Notes under the pieces: model-generated
Seen by the model: the letters and a program-made list of their open reading frames with translations, nothing else
Told to the model about the DNA's origin: nothing
The model's database searches: none
Program-made: the position numbers and the translations under genes
Shown here: positions 30,754 to 40,200 of the stretch, in pieces
Numbering within the stretch: position 1 is the stretch's first letter
Layout: each line of letters starts with the position of its first letter
From: Psychrobacter sp. JCM 18902
GTDB taxonomy: Bacteria; Pseudomonadota; Gammaproteobacteria; Pseudomonadales; Moraxellaceae
Direction of reading: 5' to 3'
Length of the DNA: 64,000 nt
NCBI RefSeq assembly: GCF_904846615.1
Contig: NZ_CAJHBK010000001.1
Coordinates: 1,860,001 to 1,924,000 of the forward strand

Positions 30754-32340
30754 ATGTCAACTGCATATAAATCAGCGATCGACTTAGTACGTGAATTAAA
30801 GCAAAAGCACGGTAACTGGCAGAATATCAGCGAAACCGATGCGGCACGTATGATGTCACAAAACCGTTTTAAAACGGGCTTAGATATCGCCAAATATACT
30901 GCAAAAATCATGCGTCAAGACATGGAAGACTATGACAATGATACGTCTCAGTACACGCAGTCTTTAGGTGCATGGCATGGTTTTGTGGCTCAACAAACTA
31001 TGTACGCTAAGAAAAAATATTTTGGTACGACGTCTAAAACTTACATCTACCTATCAGGTTGGATGGTTGCAGCCCTTCGCTCTGAGTTTGGTCCTCTTCC
31101 TGACCAATCTATGCATGAAAAAACCTCTGTACCTAAGCTAATCGAAGAAATCTACACCTTCTTACGTCAAGCTGATGCTAAAGTATTGAACGACTACTTC
31201 CGTGAGCTAAACGCTGCAGAAGAAGCGGGTCAAGATACCTCAGCCATCCTAGAAAAAATCGAAAACTTTGATTCACATGTTGTGCCAATCATTGCTGACA
31301 TCGATGCAGGTTTCGGTAACGAAGAAGCCACTTACTTGCTAACTAAGCAAATGATCGAAGCTGGTGCTTGTGCTATTCAGGTTGAAAACCAAGTATCTGA
31401 CGCGAAGCAATGTGGTCACCAAGCGGGTAAAGTCACTGTACCGCATGAAGACTATATCGCAAAAATCAACGCTATTCGTTATGCATTCTTAGAGCTTGGT
31501 GTTGAAGACGGCGTTATCGTTGCTCGTACTGACTCTGAAGGCGCGTCACTCACGCAAAAAATTCCAGTATCAAATGAGCCAGGCGACCTTGCTTCTCAGT
31601 ACATCGATTTTATCGAGATGGAAGAAGTCACGCTAGAAAACGCCAAAGAGAACGACAGCTTGCTTAAGCATAACGGCAAATTAGTACGTCCAGTTCGTCT
31701 TCAAAATGGTCTATATCAATTCCGTGAAGAAACGAACATCGACCGTGTCGTACTTGACTGTGTAACGGCTCTAGAAAATGGCGCTGATCTACTATGGATC
31801 GAAACACCGACTCCAGACGTCGCACACATCAAAATGATGGTTGATCGTATTAAAGAGCAACAGCCAAAAGCCAAGCTTGTATACAATAACAGCCCATCGT
31901 TCAACTGGACACTGAACTTCCGTAAGCAAATCATCGCTCAGTGGGAAGAAGAAGGCAAAGACCTATCTGCCTACAATAAAGATGACTTGATGAGTGCTGA
32001 TTACGATGGTACTGAACTTGATACAGCAGCTGACGAAGCGGCTAGAAACTTCCAACGTGATGCATCACGTGAAGCAGGTGTATTCCATCACTTAATCACG
32101 CTACCTACTTATCACACCACTGCGCTTAGCGTGCATGAGCTTGCTAAAGGCTACTTCGGTGAAGATGGTATGCTTGCTTATGCAGCTGGCGTACAACGTA
32201 AAGAAATCCGTGAAGGCATCGCTTGTGTGAAGCACCAAGCAATGGCTGGTTCTGACCTTGGCGATGATCACAAAGAAATCTTCTCTGGTGAAAATGCCCT
32301 TAAAGCTGGCGGCGGCAAGAACACAATGAACCAGTTCTAA
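30754..32340 (+). CDS. aceA: isocitrate lyase (long type)
   Basis: First enzyme of the glyoxylate shunt: splits isocitrate to glyoxylate and succinate. At 528 residues it belongs to the longer Pseudomonas/Acinetobacter-type enzymes rather than the 430-residue enteric form. The magnesium site region IIADIDAGFGNEEATY, the catalytic-cysteine loop KQCGHQAGK (KKCGH in most relatives) and the downstream VARTDSEGA are visible. YNNSPSFNW near residue 380 matches the substrate-binding signature. A good ribosome binding site (caaggagacatag) precedes it. Together with glcB it completes the shunt, allowing growth on acetate, ethanol or fatty acids. Confidence 0.95.
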   Translation: MSTAYKSAIDLVRELKQKHGNWQNISETDAARMMSQNRFKTGLDIAKYTAKIMRQDMEDYDNDTSQYTQSLGAWHGFVAQQTMYAKKKYFGTTSKTYIYLSGWMVAALRSEFGPLPDQSMHEKTSVPKLIEEIYTFLRQADAKVLNDYFRELNAAEEAGQDTSAILEKIENFDSHVVPIIADIDAGFGNEEATYLLTKQMIEAGACAIQVENQVSDAKQCGHQAGKVTVPHEDYIAKINAIRYAFLELGVEDGVIVARTDSEGASLTQKIPVSNEPGDLASQYIDFIEMEEVTLENAKENDSLLKHNGKLVRPVRLQNGLYQFREETNIDRVVLDCVTALENGADLLWIETPTPDVAHIKMMVDRIKEQQPKAKLVYNNSPSFNWTLNFRKQIIAQWEEEGKDLSAYNKDDLMSADYDGTELDTAADEAARNFQRDASREAGVFHHLITLPTYHTTALSVHELAKGYFGEDGMLAYAAGVQRKEIREGIACVKHQAMAGSDLGDDHKEIFSGENALKAGGGKNTMNQF

Positions 32341-32385
32341 TCACCGACCACTTATAAGTACATCTCGTAAGTACCAGTCATAAAG

Positions 32386-32417
32386 AAAGCCGTCCTATAT
32401 TGTAGGGCGGCTTTTTT
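32386..32417 (+). terminator. Rho-independent terminator of aceA
   Basis: AGCCGTCCTA / TAGGGCGGCT (one G-U pair), 5-base loop, then TTTTT; about 45 bases after the stop. Confidence 0.88.
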
Positions 32418-32477
32418 ATGTCTGCTTATTTGCACTCTATTATTGTAAAATTTTGAGCATTGTGAGCTTGTTAATTC

Positions 32478-33710
32478 TTAATTTGAGTGCTTATTATCCT
32501 TACTATCAGCCTCTTTCATATTATTGCTATAATCCTCTTCCTGACTACTCTGTATACCGACTGAATCGTGACTTTTTGGATTTTCACCCATTAGCTCACG
32601 CTTCATATTTTTTATACGGGGATCATGTTTAAAAAATTTACGATAGATTGCTTTTATCATTCTGTAAATTAGATAAAAAATACCGCCAAGTACAAGCAAC
32701 CACCACAGTTGTATCAATCCAAGCGCTACTGATCTAAGTATCTCCCAGCCATCTTTAAATGCTTGACTCACTTGACTACTAAAACTTGGCTGCTCAGCAT
32801 CTAATAGCACATCTAGATTTTGTGTGGTTTCTTTATAACTGATATCTGGCTGCATAAAGGTCAGGTTAATGGTGCTATATTGAACTTTATCAGCGATAGC
32901 CAGTTGCTCAAGCTTGGCAAGCTCTTGCTGACGACGTGCCGCATAAGTCGCGGTAATAGCATCAACATTGCTGCCCTGGTCTTTATCATTTTTACTACTC
33001 AGGCGTTCTTGGCTAAGCTCGCTTGCCATATCACTATTTAACTGGCTCGCTAGCTGTTCACGATAAATATCTAATGTCACATCTTGAGCACTAAACTGCT
33101 GCCCATTTAAAAATGCGACTTGCTGTTGTAATTGCGCTAGGAACTTACTGACATTGGCGCGAGGGATACGAACCGTCATGTCAGCTTGACGAGTGTAGGT
33201 TGTAATCGTGATATTTTTATTGCCTTGTACAAAGGTTCGACTATCACGTGGATGATTGCTAATATTGCTCAGTGCCACATAACCAGCCTGTTGCCGTGTC
33301 AAACTCTCAATAGCATCACTAGTTTTGACGACATCTTCAACTTTAAAATCAGCACTGGCAGTTATCAATAGCGCTTTTCCCGCAATTTTAATGTCTGCTG
33401 CCTGACTACCAAGGGTCTGTTCACTAGTGCTCGATAGATTTGCAACCTCTAAGCCATTGGATGCGTTATCAGCTGCCACATCGGACATGATGCCAACCAT
33501 CTCACTATCAGCAACCTCCTCCGTTGCAGACTGAACCGACTCCATACCAGCACTACTCTCTGCATATTCAGAAGAGCTATCGCAGCCGCCTATCAATAAC
33601 ACAGACCCAAGCATTATTGGTAGACATAAAACTGATGGAAACAAGGCTTTAGGCAGTAATATTGAATGAGATTGATGAGTGTCATACTTCTGTTGATTGC
33701 ATTGCGTCAT
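32478..33710 (-). CDS. DUF4349 lipoprotein
   Basis: About 410 residues. The N-terminus has a lipoprotein signal: hydrophobic VLCLPIMLGSVLLIGGC with the lipidated Cys, then an acidic Ser-rich linker. The DUF4349 core follows (SADFKVEDVVKTSDAI near the start, ADMTVRIPRANVSKFLAQL, then a coiled-coil helix region and QYSTINLTFMQP). A transmembrane helix (VALGLIQLWWLLVLGGIFYL) and a basic cytoplasmic tail end the protein. Function is unknown; the domain is found in membrane-anchored cell-envelope proteins. The start is uncertain: a GTG at 33791 has a decent ribosome binding site but would put about 60 residues before the signal core, so the ATG at 33710 is favoured. Confidence 0.75.
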   Translation of the reverse strand: MTQCNQQKYDTHQSHSILLPKALFPSVLCLPIMLGSVLLIGGCDSSSEYAESSAGMESVQSATEEVADSEMVGIMSDVAADNASNGLEVANLSSTSEQTLGSQAADIKIAGKALLITASADFKVEDVVKTSDAIESLTRQQAGYVALSNISNHPRDSRTFVQGNKNITITTYTRQADMTVRIPRANVSKFLAQLQQQVAFLNGQQFSAQDVTLDIYREQLASQLNSDMASELSQERLSSKNDKDQGSNVDAITATYAARRQQELAKLEQLAIADKVQYSTINLTFMQPDISYKETTQNLDVLLDAEQPSFSSQVSQAFKDGWEILRSVALGLIQLWWLLVLGGIFYLIYRMIKAIYRKFFKHDPRIKNMKRELMGENPKSHDSVGIQSSQEEDYSNNMKEADSKDNKHSN

Positions 33711-33961
33711 TATTTTATAATCCGGCATTTTATGAGATATGGTAAACATATTGGATAAAAATATTTTAGCTTCTATTGTAAAGCCAACCACCTTTATCCT
33801 ACTTTTGTTTAATAATTAACATTAATTATAATGATTACTTACTAAAAGTATATCTCTAATATTGACTCAGATTATTTATAGAAAAAATTTTGCTTGTTAT
33901 TCGCCGATAGCTTTCATACGATGGTAGTCATTCAAATTTATTAAAATAATCGGGAGCCATC

Positions 33962-35641
33962 ATGCAAGAGATAGAGCTAAAGTTTTTGGTACCAGAGTCG
34001 CGACTAAAAGGTTTGATGCGCCAAGCACGAGTCAAGTCTTCTGAGGTGACGCAACTGGCTGCCCATTATTATGATACCCCAGACCAACAGCTTGCAGAGG
34101 CAGGCATTGGCTTGCGTATCCGTAAAGAAGGCGATGCTTGGGTACAGACCATCAAAGCGGGCGGCGATGGCATTGCAGCACGCCTAGAGCATAATGCGGT
34201 ACTGGATAATGAACAAGTACAAGCGATGCTCGATAATAATACGCTCATGCCTGATTTAACTATTTATAAAAACACCTCTGTTTCCCCTGCCCTGGCTGAA
34301 TTTAAGCTAAAAAAACTGGCTAAAAATCTCACACGGTTATATGTGACCGATGTAGAGCGCACCACACGATTGCTAGTGGGTGATAGTGGTGCAAATAACC
34401 ATGTCGAGATGGCGTACGATTATGGAGAAATTATTCACGGTAATGATGATACTCAGCGTGATGCTATTCAAGAGATTGAGTTTGAGCTAATATCAGGAGA
34501 TATCGATTTTTTATTTGCAACCGCCAAAACTTGGTGTAAGCGCTACAAGCTTTGTTTGTCTACGGTAACCAAGGCTGAGCGCGGTGGTTTACTCATCACA
34601 GAACAGCAGCATAGTCCAGCTGTCCACGCTGACCTTGATCAGCTAAATATCGATAAGAAAATCAGTATGCCTGCCTTTGTGCGCGCAGCGGTACATAACT
34701 GTCTGTTGCAAATACTGCCCAATAGCAGCGCCATCGTCGCTGGCAGCGAAGAGGACGACCATGCATTACAACTATACATTGGTATTGTCCGCTTGCAAGC
34801 TGCCCTACAAGCATTTGCCAGCTATTCTGATGAAATCAATCCAGACTGGCTGCCAATACTAAAACAAACAGCCACATTATTGGATGAATATCGAGAGCTT
34901 GCCCATCTTGCCTCACATATAGAGCCTAACTTACAACAGCATGGTGCACCTACTGTCAATTGGGCAACAGATATGGATGCGCTGAAGATTACTCCGAAAG
35001 ATGCCGTCAGTGCCAACGATTTTCAGCTGACCTTACTTGAGCTGATCGCCTTTACCATGAGCGACCCAAGCCTTGAACCGCAAGCTGATCAACTCGCCAT
35101 CGATAAACTGGCAAAAACCTTATCCAAACAGCAGGCAAAGCTTGGCAAGGCAGTACAAGAGCTACAGAGTAAAAAAGACGTTGGCTCAAATAACATTAAT
35201 ATAGAAAGCAATGATTTAAAAGGTGACGACTTACAAAGTGTTGACTTAGACGATAGTGACTTAGAAAACGTAGAGTCAAAAAGTGACGATATAAAAAATA
35301 TTGATCTAGACGATAATAATGCAGAGCACGAGCTGTATGAGCAGTTAACCACCTTACTTTATATCAGTGAGTTTGCTACGCCATTATTAGATAAGAAAAA
35401 GTCAAAAAAGAAAAAAGCCAAGAAGGAAAGTAAACGCTGGCTAAAATACTTAGCAAAAGCGCAAAAGACTTTGAATAAATATCATAATCATAAAATGTAC
35501 CAACAGCGCTATCAATTAAAATCGAAGACAGATAGCAGTGCGTTGTATGGCGCTGGGTGGTTTGCAGCCATGCTAGTGAGAGACCTTAAGCGCACAGAAA
35601 AACGCTTGGCGAAAGTGACAGACAGCTCTGTATTGCGGTAA
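33962..35641 (+). CDS. ygiF: CYTH-CHAD domain protein, inorganic triphosphatase (YgiF-like)
   Basis: 559 residues. The N-terminal CYTH domain (about 1-200) begins with the ExExK motif EIELKFLVPE and continues with HYYDTPDQQLAEAGIGLRIR, which is the triphosphate tunnel fold seen in E. coli YgiF, an inorganic triphosphatase. The C-terminal CHAD domain (about 235-559) is a helical bundle that binds polyphosphate. An unusual insert splits the CHAD part near residues 405-455: a run of DL/NL-type pentads (NDLKGDDLQSVDLDDSDLEN), then acidic residues and the lysine-rich DKKKSKKKKAKKESKRW. The start has the RBS-like cgggagccatc. A polyphosphate link with the ppk gene 25 kb away is plausible, not shown. 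Confidence 0.87.
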   Translation: MQEIELKFLVPESRLKGLMRQARVKSSEVTQLAAHYYDTPDQQLAEAGIGLRIRKEGDAWVQTIKAGGDGIAARLEHNAVLDNEQVQAMLDNNTLMPDLTIYKNTSVSPALAEFKLKKLAKNLTRLYVTDVERTTRLLVGDSGANNHVEMAYDYGEIIHGNDDTQRDAIQEIEFELISGDIDFLFATAKTWCKRYKLCLSTVTKAERGGLLITEQQHSPAVHADLDQLNIDKKISMPAFVRAAVHNCLLQILPNSSAIVAGSEEDDHALQLYIGIVRLQAALQAFASYSDEINPDWLPILKQTATLLDEYRELAHLASHIEPNLQQHGAPTVNWATDMDALKITPKDAVSANDFQLTLLELIAFTMSDPSLEPQADQLAIDKLAKTLSKQQAKLGKAVQELQSKKDVGSNNINIESNDLKGDDLQSVDLDDSDLENVESKSDDIKNIDLDDNNAEHELYEQLTTLLYISEFATPLLDKKKSKKKKAKKESKRWLKYLAKAQKTLNKYHNHKMYQQRYQLKSKTDSSALYGAGWFAAMLVRDLKRTEKRLAKVTDSSVLR

Positions 35642-35992
35642 AAATGCTCTTATAGTCATTCGACTATAAAAGCATTACAGCGTTAGCCTCGCTTGAAGTA
35701 TTTAATATACATCTACACTCGGTTGCCTTGTACTACTTTTAAATTAAATCGACTATAGCAGCATGAACCAAGTTTAAAATAAACTAAGCTTAGAATAAAA
35801 AAGACAGCTCACTTTATATGGGCTGTCTTTTTTTAAGCGTTTTCTTTGAGGTGCTTTTTTTGATTGAATGCTTAAACTCAACCATTTGAAAAACGTAATA
35901 CTTCAACTGAGTTAAGCATATTTCAAAAATCACTATCCGTTTTCTACATCTAGCGCGTTTATAAGCTTAAGTATTTTATAAGCTTAAGTATT
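35642..35992. other. 351-bp convergent intergenic region
   Basis: Holds the terminator at 35797-35834 and a 17-bp tandem duplication reaching the nitroreductase stop codon. No open reading frame is seen. Confidence 0.45.
35797..35834 (+). terminator. Rho-independent terminator after ygiF
   Basis: AAAGACAGC / GCTGTCTTT stem with a 14-base loop and a T-run; A/T-runs on both sides make it bidirectional. Confidence 0.82.
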
Positions 35993-35994
35993 TT
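35961..35994. repeat. two tandem copies of a 17-bp unit at the 3' end of the nitroreductase gene
   Basis: ATAAGCTTAAGTATTTT occurs twice head to tail and a third partial copy (ATAAAC) begins at once. The second copy runs into the TAA stop codon of the minus-strand gene. Confidence 0.8.
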
Positions 35995-36607
35995 ATAAAC
36001 CTAGCACTTTCATACGCTCACTAACTGGCTGATACGTTTTCTCGCCAGCAGGCGCAACAATGTTGCCAAATGGCATTTGTGCCACCAATTCCCAACTATC
36101 TGGGATAGCATAAGCCTTAGCGGCGTCTTCATCCACAAGCGGATTGTAGTGCTGTAGGTTGGCACCAACATTTAAAGTGCGTAGCTCTGTCCACATCGCA
36201 TACTGATGCATGGCTGAGGTTTGCTGAGCCCAAACTGGAAATCTATCTGCATATAACGCAAACTGCTCTTGCAGTGACTCAGTCACGTTTTTATCTTCAT
36301 AAAACAGCACTGTACCCGCTGCCGCACGGAAGCCATCTAGCTTTTGCTTAGTGCCAGAAAAGTCGCCATCGCCGACGGCTGCACGCAGTTTTTCTTCAGC
36401 GATATCCCACAATTCCTGGTGCTCGGCACCAAACAGTACGACCAGACGCGAAGATTGTGAATTAAAAGCAGAAGGGGTATGTAATAAAACACGCTCTGCC
36501 ATATTGACAATTGCTTGTGGCTCTACTGGCAGCTCATTGCCCAAAGCATATATTGACCGGCGTTCATCAAAAGCTTGTTGTAAAGTAACTAGGCTTTCTT
36601 TAGACAT
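35993..36607 (-). CDS. nitroreductase-family protein
   Basis: Small FMN-dependent nitroreductase-like protein (204 residues) of the fungal HBN1/YdgI-like branch. Family features: FDERRSIYALGNELP near residue 10, LLHTPSAFNSQSSRLVVLFG (FMN contact), GTVLFYEDKN, and the C-terminal MPFGNIVAPAGEK. The natural substrate is unknown; relatives reduce nitro compounds or quinones with NAD(P)H. The start is ATGTCTAAAG, because a ribosome binding site (aaggataatatcg) precedes it; an in-frame ATG 24 bases upstream has none. It looks monocistronic. Confidence 0.83.
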   Translation of the reverse strand: MSKESLVTLQQAFDERRSIYALGNELPVEPQAIVNMAERVLLHTPSAFNSQSSRLVVLFGAEHQELWDIAEEKLRAAVGDGDFSGTKQKLDGFRAAAGTVLFYEDKNVTESLQEQFALYADRFPVWAQQTSAMHQYAMWTELRTLNVGANLQHYNPLVDEDAAKAYAIPDSWELVAQMPFGNIVAPAGEKTYQPVSERMKVLGL

Positions 36608-36772
36608 CGATATTATCCTTATAATTATCATAAAATATAGGTCAAACGAGCCATGTTTAGTATGGCAAGTCGATCATTCATAAGCAAGCTATTATATCAA
36701 TATACTAAATAATATCTAGACTCTATAAAGTTTATTTTACTAATCACTCTATAACATTATTCTGTTTTACTT

Positions 36773-36824
36773 AGGGCATGTCCTGAGCCTGAACGAAAGT
36801 ACCTAAATGGGCTAAAAATGGTTA
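36773..36824. mobile_element. half copy of the MITE-like element, at the 3' end of the L,D-transpeptidase gene
   Basis: AGGGCATGTCCT followed by CTAAATGGGCTAAAAATGGTTAA matches the inverted right half of the element at 21787-21958, with diverged sequence in between. The TAA stop codon of the neighbouring gene (36822-36824, read on the minus strand) lies at its inner edge. The other half is missing. Confidence 0.6.
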
Positions 36825-37361
36825 ATGAGCAACAATCGTCACCGATATGCCCTCTGCAATTTGGTCGAACAATTGCATAATATCCTCGTTACGCATACGT
36901 ATACAGCCATGCGAGAGTGGCACACCCATCGGTTCACTGTCTGGCGTACCATGAATATAAATATAACGCTGATAAGTATCACAGCCACCTTGACTATTAC
37001 TGCCTTTATTAAAGCCCTCTTCCACACCACTTAGCCAAAGAATACGGCTTAATATCCAATCGCGTTCAGGATGTCGTTCACCAAGCTCAGCACTATATCT
37101 CTCGCCCGTAGGGACGCGTCCAATGAACACGGCATTTATGGGTTCATTTGCGCCAATCTTTTTAGCGATAAAGTGTTTGCCAAGAGGTGTGCAGCCGCTA
37201 TCTTGTTGACTGCCAATGCCATTTTTAGCAGTAGACACCGTATATTGAGCCAATTCTCTATTATGCTGGTAGAGCGTTAATGTTTGCTTAGCAATATTAA
37301 CCACCAACTGCACATCAGAACTTTCGTTATTTTTCTCGTTATAGCTTTCGTTATTTTTCAT
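36822..37361 (-). CDS. L,D-transpeptidase (YkuD domain)
   Basis: 179-residue cell-wall enzyme that forms 3-3 cross-links or attaches proteins to meso-diaminopimelate. The YkuD domain starts at DVQLVVNIAKQTLTLYQHN and ends with the active-site motif IHGTPD...PLSHGCIRMRNEDI (catalytic Cys in SHGC). There is no signal peptide, so export would need another route, or the protein acts in the cytoplasm, as in relatives annotated as ErfK/YbiS/YnhG-like short forms. The N-terminus carries an Asn/Glu-rich repeat (NESYNEKNNES). The ribosome binding site is ggaaacattct. Its stop codon coincides with the edge of the half MITE-like element. Confidence 0.85.
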   Translation of the reverse strand: MKNNESYNEKNNESSDVQLVVNIAKQTLTLYQHNRELAQYTVSTAKNGIGSQQDSGCTPLGKHFIAKKIGANEPINAVFIGRVPTGERYSAELGERHPERDWILSRILWLSGVEEGFNKGSNSQGGCDTYQRYIYIHGTPDSEPMGVPLSHGCIRMRNEDIMQLFDQIAEGISVTIVAH

Positions 37362-37507
37362 AGAATGTTTCCAACGGTCATTTACCCAATAGATATCATT
37401 ATTGACCGCGTGATAAGTAAGTTGATTGATTTTTTCTATTATTAAGGGATTGTATCAAGGCTTTTGGCACCGTAATATAGGGGCACACTTTTTGATGCTA
37501 GCAGATT

Positions 37508-38806
37508 ATGACGACTATTTCACCGACACGTGTGTCGATGTATGATTTTCTCTATCAAGATACCAAGCCAATGGTATCTTTATTGGCAGATGCCGCCAAG
37601 CTTTCATTACCACAAGCTCGATTGGCAATGGATGCCAGTTTGCAGGCCATTATCAGTGCCTTGCTTGCTTACCAGCAGCACAATGACGGACAAGCGGTGA
37701 GCAAAAAGCTATTTAGTCGAGGCGCTGTTAAAGAGCTACGCCAATATAATTCGATGAATTTTTCGACCATGAATGCGACGTTATATCATCGCCATGAAGC
37801 GGCGGATGCGATATTTTATGATAATGCTCGCGTGATTAAAGCGAGTGACTATATTGCTCAGCAGATTGACGCAACAACGCAGCAAGTACAGATACTCCTC
37901 ACGTCCTTATGTGTGATTGTCTTACGTGAACTGGCTATTTTAGCCGACTATAGCCAACTTGATAACGACGAGATGGATAAGTGGTTCGCTTTACAGCCAC
38001 AGTTTTTATCAGCTGCTCGCTTTGCCATCAATGAGCCAGCGTCTGTCTCTGTTAAATTGAATGAGGTAAATGAAGATAACAGTCTAGTCGCAGCATCAGA
38101 GGTCAATTTAGACTCGACAGTAAAAACAAAAGCAGCAGCCGAATCCGAAAACCATCCTAATACAGAACGTGCCTTATTAAGTACAGAGCAACTCGCTGAC
38201 ACCCCACCAGCTTTCAATCCTTACTGGCATGAATTAACGACATTCAAGCCTGAAAATCAACAGCCTGTGCAAGACATGCAACTGGCAACTGGCAATTATT
38301 TAAAAGCCATTGGACGCTCACCTGATAACTTGCAGCAAGGTCGCCATAACGACATGCTAGTTTTTACAGAAATACAAGCCATTGCCCTGCCACACCAACG
38401 CTGGCTATTACAGCTCGCCAAAATCTCAGATATCTACCTCAGTCGTAATCGCCTACGTATTACCTCCGAACCTGCCAGCGCACCCAAACCGCCTTTGGTA
38501 AGCTTAGGTTTAATTGGTGGTAATAACGACAATACGCCGACCACCACCAGCGAAAAGCCCATTGAATACGAGGCATCCATACCCCTCTGGAAAAATCCGG
38601 TTATCCTGATTATTATTGCTGTCATCGGAGTGCTTGGCGGGCTTGCAGCGCTCAAGTATCAAAGCCAAAAATCTGACGGTGTGTTACTGGCGACAGAAGA
38701 AGTCATAGAACAAGATATTATCGAAGAACGTCAACAGCAGGATGTGGCTATCGTCATGGTTGACGATGATGAGCCTGATGACAAAAAAATAAAAGCGGCT
38801 CAATGA
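37508..38806 (+). CDS. unknown protein with C-terminal membrane anchor (DUF937-like N-terminus)
   Basis: 432 residues, not firmly recognised. The N-terminal 190 residues are helical (MVSLLADAAKLSLPQARLAM, IISALLAYQQHNDGQAV) and recall DUF937-type helical repeats. Residues about 190-240 form an acidic, Ser/Thr-rich linker. A second helical part follows (WHELTTFKPENQQPVQDMQL, LPHQRWLLQLAKISDIYLSR). One transmembrane helix (VILIIIAVIGVLGGLAALKY, about residues 364-384) precedes an acidic cytoplasmic or periplasmic tail. It has no signal peptide. It is probably genus- or family-specific. It stands alone and is followed by a strong terminator. Confidence 0.7.
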   Translation: MTTISPTRVSMYDFLYQDTKPMVSLLADAAKLSLPQARLAMDASLQAIISALLAYQQHNDGQAVSKKLFSRGAVKELRQYNSMNFSTMNATLYHRHEAADAIFYDNARVIKASDYIAQQIDATTQQVQILLTSLCVIVLRELAILADYSQLDNDEMDKWFALQPQFLSAARFAINEPASVSVKLNEVNEDNSLVAASEVNLDSTVKTKAAAESENHPNTERALLSTEQLADTPPAFNPYWHELTTFKPENQQPVQDMQLATGNYLKAIGRSPDNLQQGRHNDMLVFTEIQAIALPHQRWLLQLAKISDIYLSRNRLRITSEPASAPKPPLVSLGLIGGNNDNTPTTTSEKPIEYEASIPLWKNPVILIIIAVIGVLGGLAALKYQSQKSDGVLLATEEVIEQDIIEERQQQDVAIVMVDDDEPDDKKIKAAQ

Positions 38807-38875
38807 TAAATAAAAGCTCTGAATACAGACCTTCTTAATTAGCAAAAAATTATCGTACAAACCTTCAAAAAATCC

Positions 38876-38914
38876 ACAAAAAAAGGCGCTATTCATATAG
38901 CGCCTTTTTTTATT
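38876..38914. terminator. bidirectional terminator between the unknown gene and argG
   Basis: AAAAAGGCGCTAT / ATAGCGCCTTTTT with a very short loop and A- and T-runs on both sides; ends both convergent genes. Confidence 0.9.
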
Positions 38915-38961
38915 CATGTATCTTATTCATGCTTTATCTAGCACAATCTATTAAGACCGGC

Positions 38962-40200
38962 TTACTTCGATAAATCACGACCACGACTGGCTTCAATCGC
39001 CAAACGTAGACCATTTAGACGGATAAAACCTTCTGCGTCTTTTTGATCGTAAGCGCCCGCATCATCTTCAAAAGTCGCGATTTTTTCGTCAAACAACGAA
39101 TCATCTGACTTACGACCAACAACGCTCACAGCACCTTTGTATAACTTCACACGTACTGTGCCATTGACATATTCTTGTGACTTATCAATCAATGCTTGTA
39201 GCATCATACGCTCAGGACTGAACCAATAGCCGTTATAAATCGTTTTAGCGTAGCGTGGCATCAGCTCATCTTTTAGATGTGAGGCTTCACGATCGAGCGT
39301 CAATGACTCAATACCGCGATGCGCTTTTAGCATAATGGTGCCCGCTGGCGTCTCATAGCATCCGCGTGATTTCATGCCAACATAACGGTTTTCTACGATA
39401 TCCAAACGTCCGATACCATGCTGACCGCCAATCTCATTTAGCTTAATCATGACTTCGTACGGCTTAAGTACTTCACCATCGATGGCAACGATATCACCTT
39501 TTTCGTACTCTAATTCTAAGTATTGTGCTTCATCAGGTGCTTCTTCTGGGCTTACTGACCAGCGCCACATATCATCTTCTGCTTCGGCGTATGGGTCTTC
39601 TAAAATACCGCCTTCATAAGAGATGTGTAGTAAGTTGGCGTCCATTGAGTACGGAGATTTTTTCTTATTGCCCGCATAATCAATCGCAATGTTATGCTCT
39701 TTGGCATATTCCATCAAGCTCTCACGGCTAGACAAGTCCCACTCACGCCATGGTGCAATGGTAACCACGTCAGGCGATAAAGCAACGGCGCCAAGCTCAA
39801 AACGGACTTGGTCATTCCCTTTACCAGTAGCGCCATGACTAATAGCATCGGCGTTGTGTTCTTTAGCAATCTCAACCAAGCGCTTGGCGATTAACGGACG
39901 CGCGATAGAAGTCCCTAGCAGATACTCGCCTTCATAGATAGCGTTAGCGCGGAACATCGGGAATACATAATCACGGGCGAACTCTTCACGTAAGTCTTCG
40001 ATATGGATATGTTTGATGCCCATGGCTTCGGCTTTGGCGCGGGCTGGCTCAACTTCTTCGCCTTGACCGATATCAGCAGTAAAGGTAATCACTTCTGCAT
40101 CATAGGTTTCTTGCAGCCATTTAGCGATGATGGAGGTATCAAGACCACCTGAATAGGCCAAGACGATTTTATTAATATTTTTTGGATCAAGCTGAGCCAT
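38962..40200 (-). CDS. argG: argininosuccinate synthase
   Basis: Joins citrulline and aspartate with ATP in arginine synthesis. 412 residues, standard for the enzyme. The P-loop-like ATP-pyrophosphatase motif [11 protein letters not shown] opens the protein; later [11 protein letters not shown], the citrulline/aspartate region [15 protein letters not shown] and [17 protein letters not shown] are intact. The ribosome binding site is aggagttcttc. The nearest other arginine gene is not in the window. A palindromic ARG box in the upstream region was not recognisable by eye. Confidence 0.97.
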   Translation of the reverse strand: MAQLDPKNINKIVLAYSGGLDTSIIAKWLQETYDAEVITFTADIGQGEEVEPARAKAEAMGIKHIHIEDLREEFARDYVFPMFRANAIYEGEYLLGTSIARPLIAKRLVEIAKEHNADAISHGATGKGNDQVRFELGAVALSPDVVTIAPWREWDLSSRESLMEYAKEHNIAIDYAGNKKKSPYSMDANLLHISYEGGILEDPYAEAEDDMWRWSVSPEEAPDEAQYLELEYEKGDIVAIDGEVLKPYEVMIKLNEIGGQHGIGRLDIVENRYVGMKSRGCYETPAGTIMLKAHRGIESLTLDREASHLKDELMPRYAKTIYNGYWFSPERMMLQALIDKSQEYVNGTVRVKLYKGAVSVVGRKSDDSLFDEKIATFEDDAGAYDQKDAEGFIRLNGLRLAIEASRGRDLSK

